This document shows positions 35,959 to 44,770 of a DNA stretch of 64,000 bases, in pieces. The DNA is taken from NCBI GenBank assembly GCA_023392125.1, contig JAEVZS010000023.1, positions 98,290-162,289 of the forward strand, written 5' to 3'. Position numbers and translations under genes: made by a program. Origin of the DNA: Bacteroidota bacterium (GTDB lineage: Bacteria; Bacteroidota; Bacteroidia; Cytophagales; Cytophagaceae). The notes under the pieces are model-generated. The model was not told where the DNA came from and did not search any database. It saw only the letters and a list, made by a program, of their open reading frames with translations. Positions within the stretch are counted from its first letter, which is position 1. Each line of letters begins with the position of its first letter.

Positions 35959-36765
35959 ATGAAAGAGATTATCGAAAAAGCCTGGGAAGACAGAAATCTT
36001 TTAAACGACCCGGAAGTGCAATCCACCATAAGAGTTGTCATAGAAGAGCTGGATAAAGGAAGATTACGGGTAGCAGAACCGGGTACAAACGGGTGGACCG
36101 TAAATGAATGGGTAAAGAAAGCTGTAATTCTTTATTTCCCGATACAAAAGATGCAAAAAATTGAAGTGGGGCCTTTTGAGTTCTTCGACAAAATGGAGCT
36201 CAAGCGCGGATATGATGAGCTGGGAGTGCGTGTTGTCCCCCATGCCGTATCGCGTTACGGAGCCTATATCAGCAAAGGCGTTGTTCTGATGCCAAGCTAT
36301 GTAAATATCGGGGCCTATGTAGATTCCGGCACCATGGTTGATACCTGGGCAACAGTGGGAAGCTGCGCCCAGATCGGCAAGAATGTTCATCTTAGCGGGG
36401 GCGTTGGTATAGGCGGAGTCCTGGAGCCTGTACAGGCAGCACCGGTAATCATTGAAGACGGGGCATTTCTGGGTTCAAGATGCATCGTGGTTGAAGGTGT
36501 GCGGGTTGGCAAGGAAGCTGTATTAGGTGCCAATGTCGTCCTTACAGGAAGCTCAAAGGTAATCGATGTTACCGGACCGGAACCGGTAGAATACAAAGGA
36601 TACGTTCCTGAGCGCGCGGTAGTAATACCCGGGTCCTATACCAAAAAATTTCCGGCAGGAGATTATCAGGTGCCCTGTGCCCTGATTATTGGTCAGCGTA
36701 AAGCAAGCACTGACCTGAAAACATCGCTCAACGATGCTCTTCGCGAAAACAACGTAGCAGTGTAA
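35959..36765 (+). CDS. dapD: 2,3,4,5-tetrahydropyridine-2,6-dicarboxylate N-succinyltransferase
   Basis: 268 residues, the usual DapD length. The N-terminal helical part is followed by left-handed beta-helix hexapeptide repeats (~100-220: GAYVDSGTMVDTWATVGSC in part, GVGIGGVLEP). It succinylates tetrahydrodipicolinate on the way to meso-diaminopimelate and lysine. Monocistronic, with a strong shared terminator downstream. Confidence 0.96.
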   Translation: MKEIIEKAWEDRNLLNDPEVQSTIRVVIEELDKGRLRVAEPGTNGWTVNEWVKKAVILYFPIQKMQKIEVGPFEFFDKMELKRGYDELGVRVVPHAVSRYGAYISKGVVLMPSYVNIGAYVDSGTMVDTWATVGSCAQIGKNVHLSGGVGIGGVLEPVQAAPVIIEDGAFLGSRCIVVEGVRVGKEAVLGANVVLTGSSKVIDVTGPEPVEYKGYVPERAVVIPGSYTKKFPAGDYQVPCALIIGQRKASTDLKTSLNDALRENNVAV

Positions 36766-36772
36766 TAAGCTT

Positions 36773-36802
36773 TAACAGAGGCTGTAAAAACAGCCTCTGT
36801 TA
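36773..36802. terminator. Bidirectional terminator
   Basis: A perfect 12-bp stem TAACAGAGGCTG / CAGCCTCTGTTA with a TAAAAA loop lies between convergent dapD and the 3-hydroxyacyl-CoA dehydrogenase gene, 5-8 bp from each stop codon. Confidence 0.8.
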
Positions 36803-36807
36803 TTCTA

Positions 36808-37704
36808 TTATCTGGACCTGAAGTGGTCCGATACAATCAATTCCTTGTTACCATGACCATACTGGTAAAAGCCGTGTCCCGTCTTCACCCCCAGCTGATT
36901 CGCTTCAATCATTTTTTGCAATAAAGGGCATGGAGCATACTTCGGATTTCTGAAATCATTGTATAAGATCATCAGAATGGAATGACAAACATCCAGACCA
37001 ATAAAATCCGCTAGCTGTAAAGGCCCCATAGGATGCGCCATACCCAGCTTCATGACTGTATCAATCTCGCTTACTCCCGCCACATTTTCATACAAGGCAA
37101 AAATCGCTTCATTGATCATCGGCATCAAAATCCGGTTTGCCACAAAACCCGGATAATCATTGACCTGAACCGGACTTTTTCCAAGCTGCAGACACACATC
37201 ATTGATTATACCGACCGTTTCATCTGAGGTATTAAAACCGCGGATAACTTCCACCAGCGACATCACCGGAACCGGGTTCATAAAATGCATACCGATTACT
37301 TTATCCGTTTTTTTGGTAAAGGAAGCCAGACGGGTTATCGCCAGTGAAGACGTATTGGATGCGAGAATAGCTGAATCCCTGGTACTTTTATCCAGCAGCT
37401 GAAAGACTTCCTGCTTTACATTTTCATCTTCCGGCACTGCCTCAACTACCAGATCTGCTTCCGAAACTCCCTCTCTCAGGTCCGTGTATATATGCAGATT
37501 CTCCAGCGCCCTCTGCTTTTCGCCTGATGTAAGCAGTCCTTTTTTTTCCTGACGCTCCATGTTATGAACTATGGTTTGGAAAGCTTTATCCGTCAGCTCT
37601 TTTGACACTCCTACCATAGATACCTGATATCCTGCCAGCGCAAATACGTGGGCTATGCCATTACCCATTGTACCGGTCCCTATTACAGATACTTGCTTGA
37701 TCAT
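36808..37704 (-). CDS. 3-hydroxybutyryl-CoA dehydrogenase
   Basis: 298 residues. N-terminal NAD-binding motif GTGTMGNGIAHVFA, then NTSSLAI, the catalytic IGMHFMNPVPVM (His in HFMNP), and a C-terminal dimer domain with LADFIGLD. It oxidises 3-hydroxyacyl-CoA reversibly, in short-chain fatty acid metabolism. Monocistronic. Confidence 0.93.
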   Translation of the reverse strand: MIKQVSVIGTGTMGNGIAHVFALAGYQVSMVGVSKELTDKAFQTIVHNMERQEKKGLLTSGEKQRALENLHIYTDLREGVSEADLVVEAVPEDENVKQEVFQLLDKSTRDSAILASNTSSLAITRLASFTKKTDKVIGMHFMNPVPVMSLVEVIRGFNTSDETVGIINDVCLQLGKSPVQVNDYPGFVANRILMPMINEAIFALYENVAGVSEIDTVMKLGMAHPMGPLQLADFIGLDVCHSILMILYNDFRNPKYAPCPLLQKMIEANQLGVKTGHGFYQYGHGNKELIVSDHFRSR

Positions 37705-37911
37705 AGTATATTTTTTTTAAATTATTATTGAAATCGTGGCAAAATGCCTTAATATTGCACCTGAGTTTAGAACAAATCTAAATAACCTGCAAAAAATATT
37801 GTTTTAAGGAAACAGAAGCTAAACAAAGTCTGTTTATTTTAACTAAATTATGCAGTAATTTTTGATTTCAAATTTATAGCATTATTGGCATTCAAATCCG
37901 AACAATTAAAA

Positions 37912-38742
37912 ATGACAACCGAAGTTTCTAATTCAAAATTCAGCTCAGTATTTGCTTTTATAGCAATACCTGTACTTATCATTATAAGTTACATTTTTTA
38001 CTTTGTAGTGCTTGGGGACGGATCCAACTTTGTTGGCAATGATCCGAACAATCATCCTCTTCCTGGAAATTATTTCGGTATCATCTACAAAGGCGGTCTT
38101 ATCGTTCCTATGCTTATGGCCTTCTTGCTGATGGTTATAACTTTTTCAACGGAACGTCTGATCACTGTCTCCAAAGCCAGCGGAAACGGATCGATTACAA
38201 AATTTGTTCATTCCATAAAAACATCACTTGCTCTTAACGACATTAACGGCGCTATTGCTGCCTGCGACAAACAACAAGGATCAGTCGGCAATGTAATCAA
38301 AGCAGTGCTTGAGCGTTATAAGCTCGTCATTAAGGCAGGCGACCTGCAAAGAGATCAGAAAGCTGCAGCCGTACAAAAAGAACTTGAAGAAGCTACAGCT
38401 CTTGAGCTTCCCATGCTGGAGAAGAACCTGACCATCATCGCCACACTTGCCTCTGTTGCCACCCTGGTTGGTCTGCTCGGTACAGTAGTAGGTATGATCA
38501 AAGCTTTTGCCGCTCTTGCAACCGCAGGAAGCCCGGACGCTGTTGCGCTTGCCAATGGTATTTCCGAAGCCCTTATCAATACGGCACTTGGAATTGCTTC
38601 TTCAGCTCTGGCAATTATCAGCTACAACTACTTTACAAGTAAAATTGATACGCTTACTTACGGCATTGATGAGATTGGCTTTACAATTGTTCAGACAATG
38701 AATACACAAAGCTCTGCTCAGACCACAGCTTCTCTTAACTAA
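37912..38742 (+). CDS. exbB: MotA/TolQ/ExbB proton channel protein
   Basis: 276 residues from the ATG at 37912 (an in-frame TTG at 37885 is less likely). Four hydrophobic spans: ~20-42, ~63-85, ~180-205, ~220-245. The conserved TVVGMIKAFAALA and the pore segment after ISEALINTALG are ExbB-like. It should energise TonB through the proton gradient. tonB follows 26 bp later, yet no exbD lies between or nearby. Confidence 0.9.
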   Translation: MTTEVSNSKFSSVFAFIAIPVLIIISYIFYFVVLGDGSNFVGNDPNNHPLPGNYFGIIYKGGLIVPMLMAFLLMVITFSTERLITVSKASGNGSITKFVHSIKTSLALNDINGAIAACDKQQGSVGNVIKAVLERYKLVIKAGDLQRDQKAAAVQKELEEATALELPMLEKNLTIIATLASVATLVGLLGTVVGMIKAFAALATAGSPDAVALANGISEALINTALGIASSALAIISYNYFTSKIDTLTYGIDEIGFTIVQTMNTQSSAQTTASLN

Positions 38743-38768
38743 GTCTTTACTAAAAAAACCTGGACGAA

Positions 38769-39611
38769 ATGTCTATGGAACGAACATATAAGTCATTTGA
38801 CGAAATTGTATTTGAACACAGGAATAAAGCATATGGGGCTTATTTTTTGCGAAAAAAATATCCTCAGTATATTCAGATATCCACCTTTATAGTAATTGGT
38901 CTGATGACCCTGCTGCTCGGGGGGCCTTTTGTCTACAATAAATACATAAAAAAGCCAGAGCCACAAAAAGCTGAAAAAGTAGTGGAGATAGATCTGACGA
39001 CTATTGATATTCCACCACTGATGCCGGATGCTCCGGCCCCTCCACCACCGCCGCCACCTGTCGAACAGCCTAAAATAAAGACTGTCCGTAATGTACCGCC
39101 AAAGGTGGTTCCCGACAAAGAGGTAGTTATTGAAGAGCTCCCACCGACTGTTGACGAGATGAAGGACGCAGCAATCAGCAATGTTACCCAGGAAGGTGAA
39201 GCCGATTCGCTCGGGCTGAATGATCTTGTTGATAACAATAATCATTCAGGAATCTTTGGTACCGGAGAAGCCGAAGACAATACGATTTACATGCCAGGAG
39301 CCGGAATTGTTGCCGGTTTTCCAGGAGGAAGCAAGGCTATGTATGACTATATCACCAAACGGTTGAAGCCATCCGTAGATAAGGCCGCAAAACTGGGAGA
39401 TAAAGGAACCGTTTTTCTATTGTTTGTTGTTGAAAAAGATGGTAGCATTACAGATGTCAAAGTCATGAAAGGCTTGCATATCTGTGCAAGCTGCAATGAT
39501 GCAGCCAAAGAAGTTATAGAAAATATGCCCAAATGGGAACCAGCGAAAAACAATGGTAAACCTGTGAGGGTAAGAATGCAGTTACCGATCAGGTTTGATT
39601 TTGAGGACTAG
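38769..39611 (+). CDS. tonB: Energy transducer TonB
   Basis: 280 residues. The Bacteroidota N-terminal pattern FEHRNKAYGAYFLRKKYP is present, then one membrane span (~36-57), a Pro-rich periplasmic arm (~79-110), and a TonB C-terminal domain (~185-280: GTVFLLFVVEKDGSITDV, MPKWEPAKNNGKPV). It passes proton-motive energy to outer-membrane receptors. An ATG at 38775 two codons later is an equally possible start. Confidence 0.93.
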   Translation: MSMERTYKSFDEIVFEHRNKAYGAYFLRKKYPQYIQISTFIVIGLMTLLLGGPFVYNKYIKKPEPQKAEKVVEIDLTTIDIPPLMPDAPAPPPPPPPVEQPKIKTVRNVPPKVVPDKEVVIEELPPTVDEMKDAAISNVTQEGEADSLGLNDLVDNNNHSGIFGTGEAEDNTIYMPGAGIVAGFPGGSKAMYDYITKRLKPSVDKAAKLGDKGTVFLLFVVEKDGSITDVKVMKGLHICASCNDAAKEVIENMPKWEPAKNNGKPVRVRMQLPIRFDFED

Positions 39612-39619
39612 AATTAATT

Positions 39620-39856
39620 ATGAGCAATATAAATAAGCTATTAGGGTACATCCATTATTTTCTGGGTTTTATGTACATCGCATTGGGAGCATTTCTTATT
39701 GCGGCATCCCGGTCTGATTCCGAAGCAAATGAAATTCTGCATTCAAAGTATGCTGTTATTTTCGGTGCAGTAATGATTTGCTATGGATTGTTCCGTATCT
39801 ACAGAGCTTACAAAGCACAGATCGTCAGCAACAGACAAGGCAATACGAACAGATAG
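39620..39856 (+). CDS. Small two-span membrane protein, paralogue 1
   Basis: 78 residues with two hydrophobic spans (~10-28 and ~45-60) and a conserved end GLFRIYRAYK. It starts 9 bp after tonB. It is clearly related to the 68-residue protein at 39994 (shared GYxHxxxGxxYxxLGxFL and GxFRIxRAYK). Function unknown; its place in a TonB operon suggests an accessory part of the energising complex. Confidence 0.75.
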   Translation: MSNINKLLGYIHYFLGFMYIALGAFLIAASRSDSEANEILHSKYAVIFGAVMICYGLFRIYRAYKAQIVSNRQGNTNR

Positions 39857-39874
39857 GCAGAGCTACTGTTCTTC

Positions 39875-39958
39875 AATAATTATCCGGAGAATTATTTTCT
39901 TTCATCGTTCTTCTGCCAGTCGGCAGAATGAGAGCGAGTTAACTTTCTCATGAAAGAA
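39875..39958 (+). other. Multi-hairpin intercistronic spacer
   Basis: The spacer between the two paralogues has stem AATAATT / AATTATT (39875-39881, 39890-39896), an outer stem TTCTTTCAT / ATGAAAGAA (39897-39905, 39950-39958), and within it TTCTGCC / GGCAGAA (39911-39917, 39922-39928) and ATGAGA / TCTCAT (39928-39933, 39946-39951), which partly competes with the outer stem. No T run follows, so it is not a simple terminator. Confidence 0.5.
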
Positions 39959-39993
39959 TCATACTGGATTGTCAATAGATTAAACACTATCTA

Positions 39994-40200
39994 ATGAATA
40001 AATTACAAAGAATAGCCGGCTATTTTCATTTTTTGGTTGGTATAGCTTACGTGGTACTCGGCCTGTTTTTATTCATCAATCCACAGTCTCTTGATCATCT
40101 GATAAGGGAAAATCTTTATTGCCAGCTTCTGGGAGCGATATTGGCGATTTATGGAGTCTTTCGCATTTTCAGAGCATACAAGCATCAATTAAACAAGTAA
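39994..40200 (+). CDS. Small two-span membrane protein, paralogue 2
   Basis: 68 residues, two hydrophobic spans (~10-27 and ~42-57), ending GVFRIFRAYKHQL. It is a tandem duplicate of the protein at 39620. Its stop codon overlaps the next gene's ATG by one base (TAATG), which suggests translational coupling. Confidence 0.75.
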   Translation: MNKLQRIAGYFHFLVGIAYVVLGLFLFINPQSLDHLIRENLYCQLLGAILAIYGVFRIFRAYKHQLNK

Positions 40201-41111
40201 TGATTTCCCGGATAATCTTTCGGATCCCTTTCCTTTTATTGTTCTGCACCATACTTTCCTGCAGACAGGAACCTAAGGATACTCCCATTTCGGGAGCAAT
40301 TACCATATACAGTGATGAGGCATTTAAGCCTGTTATTGATGCCGAAATCGAAACGTTTGAGGCGCTGTATAAAAACGCCAGGGTACAGGTAAGCTATCTC
40401 CCTGAAAACAGACTGTTTGATTATCTTATAAAGGACAGCACGGAGCTGATCATTACAGGTCGCAGACTCAATAAGCAGGAACTTGAGTATTTTTCATCGG
40501 AACAGGCATTGGTCAATGAATTTCATTTTGCCACAGATGCAGTAGCCCTGATCACATCCCGAAAATTTAACAATTACTTAACAGACTCTCTGCTCCTGAG
40601 AGGTCTGTTTAGTGGTACTTTTGCCCGGTGGCGTGATCTGAATCCGGAGTGGCCTGCGGATTCAGTTGTTCTTGTCGTCGATCAGAGCAATTCCGCCAAT
40701 CTTCAATACATCCGGAATACGTTCGGACTAAACACCGAGAAGGTACGAATTTACGCTGCAGGCACTGATACGGATGTTATTGATTATGTAAAACAGACAC
40801 CGGTCGCCCTGGGCGTGATTGGATCAGCCTGGGTCAATGATGAAGAAGCCGCAGCCGCTAAAAATCTGCGCAATGGAATACATTTTATCCGGATAAAGGC
40901 TGCCAATACAGAATATGGCCCCGGACAGCACTCGCTTGCAGATGAAAGCAATCCTCTGGCACGAGCAGTATATATAATCCGACGCAACAAAAACTCCGGG
41001 CTAAGCGCCGGATTTACAAGCTTTCTGTTAAGTGAACGAGGGCAGCGGATTGTACTGAAGGCTGGAATCATGCCTGCTGTTATGCCCGGTAGAGAAATAA
41101 TTGTACGATAA
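40200..41111 (+). CDS. PstS-like substrate-binding lipoprotein
   Basis: 303 residues from the ATG at 40200. Lipobox LLFCTILSC with Cys at ~22. The mature domain resembles phosphate-binding PstS: TIYSDEAFKPVIDAEIETF, LIITGRRLN, LRGLFSGTFARW. In Bacteroidota such proteins recur in exbB-tonB operons and need not bind phosphate. The longer frame from 40119 overlaps the upstream gene and lacks a signal peptide, so it is rejected. Confidence 0.8.
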   Translation: MISRIIFRIPFLLLFCTILSCRQEPKDTPISGAITIYSDEAFKPVIDAEIETFEALYKNARVQVSYLPENRLFDYLIKDSTELIITGRRLNKQELEYFSSEQALVNEFHFATDAVALITSRKFNNYLTDSLLLRGLFSGTFARWRDLNPEWPADSVVLVVDQSNSANLQYIRNTFGLNTEKVRIYAAGTDTDVIDYVKQTPVALGVIGSAWVNDEEAAAAKNLRNGIHFIRIKAANTEYGPGQHSLADESNPLARAVYIIRRNKNSGLSAGFTSFLLSERGQRIVLKAGIMPAVMPGREIIVR

Positions 41112-41127
41112 CACAAAACAACTGCGA

Positions 41128-42687
41128 ATGAAATACATAGTATCTATCTTACCAGTTATTCTGACTTCCTATTTTACTTCAGCTCAGGATGTAACTACCT
41201 GTCGCTACTTGCTTGACATCGAAAAACACACCGAAGCAAGGACATGTCTGCAAAAAAACCTGTCGGCCAATCCGGGTAACGCCCAAACTCATTACCTGCT
41301 CGGAGAAAGCTATCTTTTAAAATCCTCGCCGGATTCTGCCAGGGCTTTTTTCAGCAATGGTATTGAGCAGGCCCCCAAATCAGGAATCAATTATGTAGGA
41401 CTGGGCAAAGCTGACTACCCATCTGATAAGGAAAAAGCAGAAGCAAGCTTTAATAAAGCGCTTGAATTAGGTAAAAACAAGGACATTGCGGTAGTAACCG
41501 AGCTGGCTGCGTTCTATCTGGAAAATAAGCAAACGGATAAAGCACTGAACGTACTAAATCCGTTTCTAAAAAAAGAAACGAATAACCCGCAATTGTATCT
41601 GCTTGCCGGAGATGCTTATCTTCAAAAAAACGATGGCAATCAGGCGCTGGAATACTACGAACGAAAAGCGCTTCCTCTCAATCAGAATCTTCCGGTTACA
41701 TACCTTAAAATCGGAAGACTGTACAGCAGAACCAGAAACTATGAAATGGCTATGCAATACTACAACAAAGCCATTGAAAAAGATCCGAACTATTCGCCGG
41801 CTCACAAGGAAATTGCAGAGGTATATTTTAAAGCCGGCCTCTATAAAAAAGCAATCGCAGCCTACGAAAAGTATCTAACCATAGCAGATAAGGACGCTGA
41901 CAGTGATTTCCGGTACGCTTCGTTCATCTTTATGAACAAAGATTATGAAGCCGCTCTGACTCTTCTGAACTCACTTACTGCCAAACAAACTGACAACTTT
42001 TTGCTATACCGCCTGATGGCCTATTCATATTATGAAACAGGACAGACAGACAAAGGCCTGGAAAATATGAACATTTTCTTCAGCAAAGCAAAGCCTGAAA
42101 ATTATCTTTCCAGCGATTATGAATACCTCGCCAAATTATACAGCAAAAAAGGCGATCGTGAAAATGCTATCGCAAACTTTGAGAAGGCACTCACTATCAG
42201 CCAGGACAATTATGACTTATATATTGAATTAGGCAATCTGCATTTTCTGAATAAGGATTTTGACAAAGCCGCTGCTGCTTATGAAGGTAAACTGACAAAA
42301 ACTCAGGGTAAACCCAATGATTACCTCAATTACGGTAAAATGCTTTACTATCAGGAAAATTTTGTAAAGGCCGACTCTGTTTTCTCCCTTTTATCTCAGC
42401 TTATCCCCCAGTTGCCACACGGTTATCTGTGGAAAGCCAAAGCGCTGGAACAAATGGACACAGATGCTGACATCGGGAAAGCACAGAGCGCATATGAGCG
42501 CTTCATAGAAACATCTTCCGGAGAACCTGAAAAATACAAGCCGGATCTTATAAAGGCTTATTCTTACCTTGGAGCGCTATATAGCCAGAAAGACGAAGTA
42601 GAAAAATCTGCTTCTGCGTGGAAAAAAGTACAGGAGCTGGATCCGGCCAACGGCAATGCAAAAGAAGCTTTGAAAAACTATCGCTAA
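41128..42687 (+). CDS. Secreted tetratricopeptide repeat protein
   Basis: 519 residues from the ATG at 41128, with signal peptide MKYIVSILPVILTSYFTSAQ. Nearly the whole mature part is TPR helices (for example YLKIGRLYSRTRNYEMAMQY and later YLGALYSQKDEVEKSASAW). It is the last gene of the exbB-tonB operon and is followed by a terminator. A protein-interaction role in the periplasm is likely. The TTG at 41101 would add nine polar residues before the signal and is unlikely. Confidence 0.88.
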   Translation: MKYIVSILPVILTSYFTSAQDVTTCRYLLDIEKHTEARTCLQKNLSANPGNAQTHYLLGESYLLKSSPDSARAFFSNGIEQAPKSGINYVGLGKADYPSDKEKAEASFNKALELGKNKDIAVVTELAAFYLENKQTDKALNVLNPFLKKETNNPQLYLLAGDAYLQKNDGNQALEYYERKALPLNQNLPVTYLKIGRLYSRTRNYEMAMQYYNKAIEKDPNYSPAHKEIAEVYFKAGLYKKAIAAYEKYLTIADKDADSDFRYASFIFMNKDYEAALTLLNSLTAKQTDNFLLYRLMAYSYYETGQTDKGLENMNIFFSKAKPENYLSSDYEYLAKLYSKKGDRENAIANFEKALTISQDNYDLYIELGNLHFLNKDFDKAAAAYEGKLTKTQGKPNDYLNYGKMLYYQENFVKADSVFSLLSQLIPQLPHGYLWKAKALEQMDTDADIGKAQSAYERFIETSSGEPEKYKPDLIKAYSYLGALYSQKDEVEKSASAWKKVQELDPANGNAKEALKNYR

Positions 42688-42705
42688 TATCCTGAATTTT
42701 GAGAT

Positions 42706-42748
42706 AAAGGATTTTTCTGGCAGCATTCCGGGAAAATCCTTTTTTATT
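42706..42748 (+). terminator. Terminator of the exbB-tonB operon
   Basis: Stem AAAGGATTTT / AAAATCCTTT with further inner pairing (CTGG / CCGG), then TTTTTATTT, beginning ~19 bp after the TPR gene stop. Confidence 0.75.
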
Positions 42749-42865
42749 TCCACAAGCCTGAGTAATGGCATGTTTTTGGTTCATTTTTATAAAAAACGGA
42801 ACACAAAATTTATTCTTTCGTTTTAATCCGTGTAGAACAACGATCCAACTTTAATCATTCATTTT

Positions 42866-43240
42866 ATGTCTAAAAGAAGCATCTATAAAGCCATGGGCAG
42901 CCTTGCCTACGCAATCGCGGTAGCCGATGGCGCAATCCAGCCTGAAGAAAAGAATATCATAAAGAAAATGGTGCTGAATGAATTTGATCTGAGCGATATT
43001 GACAATGCCTGGATCAACAACATGTTTGAAGAGCTTGAAGAAAAAGCCATTAATGTTGAAGAAGCCTATCAGTATGCCATCGATACATTGGAAAGTAACC
43101 GTTTTGCCTTTGATTTTGATGAAGCTATGAAAAAGAAATGTCTGCGTTTTGTAGAACGCACGGCTGATTCCTTTGATGGTATAGACAGTGCCGAACGCAA
43201 CATTATCAGCAGATTAAAAAAGGATCTGACTCGCTTTTAA
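42866..43240 (+). CDS. TerB-like (tellurite resistance fold) protein
   Basis: 124 residues, all helical in pattern, with the TerB-type acidic metal motif AVADGAIQPEEKNII near residues 19-33 and a second FDGIDSAERNII near 105-116. TerB proteins bind divalent metals and link to stress complexes. No other ter genes are near, so tellurite resistance itself cannot be claimed. Confidence 0.78.
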   Translation: MSKRSIYKAMGSLAYAIAVADGAIQPEEKNIIKKMVLNEFDLSDIDNAWINNMFEELEEKAINVEEAYQYAIDTLESNRFAFDFDEAMKKKCLRFVERTADSFDGIDSAERNIISRLKKDLTRF

Positions 43241-43242
43241 AA

Positions 43243-43278
43243 ATAAAAAGGGTGGCACTTTCCTAAAAAGTGCCCCAC
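43243..43278 (-). terminator. Minus-strand terminator
   Basis: GGCACTTT / AAAGTGCC (43254-43261, 43267-43274) with a 5-nt loop. On the minus strand it is followed by CTTTTTATTT. The only minus-strand gene it could serve is the 31-residue ORF at 43329-43424. Confidence 0.65.
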
Positions 43279-43328
43279 TATCAGGTAAAGGGACACAGCC
43301 TCTTCACCATCCCGATCATTATTGTTGT

Positions 43329-43424
43329 TTAAAAAATCGTTTCAAAAATACCGGTAATCGCAAATACAACTATCAGTATAATGATAAGGGCAACAATAAG
43401 TAATGTGCGTATCAGTCCTGTCAT
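43329..43424 (-). CDS. Small single-span membrane protein, 31 residues
   Basis: ATG-started frame encoding MTGLIRTLLIVALIIILIVV and then FAITGIFETIF. One long hydrophobic span with a short basic N-terminus. Its start resembles that of DUF4834-type small membrane proteins of Bacteroidota, which I offer only as a hint. A minus-strand terminator 51 bp downstream supports real transcription. Confidence 0.5.
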   Translation of the reverse strand: MTGLIRTLLIVALIIILIVVFAITGIFETIF

Positions 43425-43576
43425 GTCTTTTTGTCTTATGCTGCAAATAATTAATAGCTAAACTTTGAGGTTATTAATTTGTTTCGCTCTTGGGGAACAG
43501 CTGTATAAAATACTTCGCCCCCTTCAGAAATAAAAATTGTAAATTAGCTCTCTAACCAAGTTTAAGATCATTCAAA

Positions 43577-43885
43577 TTGGACTTCTTACTACTCTCTTTC
43601 TTTTGCTATAAGAACTATAAGCTAGCTAAACATCTGGGAGAAAGACCCTGGAAATGGGCATTATTTACCCTGATTATATGCTTTTCTTTCTACATTACCG
43701 GTCTTAATATATACAATCAGGTATCAGGACTGAGTATGTTGTATCAGGACTTTCAGGCAAATCCGGTCGAAATGATTCAAAAGTATTTTACGGAAGTGAT
43801 GATGGCCTCTTTTTTTGGATTAGGCAGCGGGTATCTCGGATATCTTCTTCTCAGAAGGATGCTGTTTAACCTTTATTCAGAGTAA
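43577..43885 (+). CDS. Small membrane protein, unknown
   Basis: 102 residues from a TTG start (43577). Hydrophobic spans at ~24-45 and ~75-95, with a short amphipathic link. No family recognised. It converges with the DUF62 gene 10 bp away. The start is uncertain because no upstream ATG is in frame. Confidence 0.65.
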   Translation: MDFLLLSFFCYKNYKLAKHLGERPWKWALFTLIICFSFYITGLNIYNQVSGLSMLYQDFQANPVEMIQKYFTEVMMASFFGLGSGYLGYLLLRRMLFNLYSE

Positions 43886-43895
43886 AACATGGCAT

Positions 43896-44672
43896 TTACT
43901 CTCCGATAAAGTTAACCATCACAGGGCTGTTATAATGAAGTCCGAGCAATTCGGAAGCATTGCCGGCATTTATGGCAATCTCGAGTTCTCCGTTGATATT
44001 AAAAACAGCCAGACAGTCTCCCGGATCCTGTTCGGAATAGGCCACACTGAGATTGCTCAGCTTTTCTCTTGAAAAAGACAGGGTAAATTTTCGGTTTTTG
44101 CCGATTTTCTCAAATGTGCTCTTATTTATATTGGTGATAAGGTTGCCGTAATGATCAACATGAATCACCTGTCCCATGATCTGATTATGTGTAAGACGCG
44201 GATGACGGTTAAACATCTTCCGGATTCCTTCGGAAGGCTGTCCTATTTCTGAAAGAGACCTGCCCTCACACAATTCAATAACAGCAGGAACCATAAGGGT
44301 TTTGGCAGGAAAAGTTCCGGACGATGAGTCTTGGGAATTCAACCGAACAACCATTTCCGGCTCCAGATCCGATATAAGCGAAAGTAAACCGTTGTCCATA
44401 GCCACGAAAAAATGTCCTTCGATTTTTGCAATAATAAATATATCTCCGCCCTGCATCTGGTCGTTGACAGAAACCAGATGAATAGTTCCCTCCGGAAATT
44501 CCCTGAAAACCGAATTTAAAACAAAAGCGGCATGAGGAAGATTAAATTGCTGTATTTTGTGGCTTATATCGACAATCTGTGACATAGGCAGATGCTTCAT
44601 TATAGCTGCTTTAACAGAAGCAACATAATGGTCTGTATCACCAAAATCTGTCAACAGAGTTATCAGCCGCAT
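43896..44672 (-). CDS. SAM hydrolase / DUF62 family (chlorinase/fluorinase-like)
   Basis: 258 residues with the family start LITLLTDFGDTDHYVASVKA, where the Asp binds S-adenosylmethionine, and the His-rich DHYGNLITNI (~163-172). Enzymes of this fold split SAM with water or halide; most bacterial members are SAM hydroxide adenosyltransferases. Halogenase activity is unlikely but cannot be excluded from sequence alone. Divergent from phoH. Confidence 0.9.
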   Translation of the reverse strand: MRLITLLTDFGDTDHYVASVKAAIMKHLPMSQIVDISHKIQQFNLPHAAFVLNSVFREFPEGTIHLVSVNDQMQGGDIFIIAKIEGHFFVAMDNGLLSLISDLEPEMVVRLNSQDSSSGTFPAKTLMVPAVIELCEGRSLSEIGQPSEGIRKMFNRHPRLTHNQIMGQVIHVDHYGNLITNINKSTFEKIGKNRKFTLSFSREKLSNLSVAYSEQDPGDCLAVFNINGELEIAINAGNASELLGLHYNSPVMVNFIGE

Positions 44673-44770
44673 GGTATAATTATAATCTTAATTAGTATAT
44701 TTGGTATAAACAAAAATAAAACTTTTTAAGGGCACAAAAACAAAGATTCAACTAAAATTTAGGTTCAACG

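Noticed and set aside
38793..39245. Long antisense ORFs (150 and 101 residues) within tonB
   Set aside because: They mirror the Pro-rich coding bias of tonB; composition is typical of shadow frames.
43896..44672. Possible halogenase
   Set aside because: The family is mainly SAM hydrolases and nothing in the sequence favours halide use.
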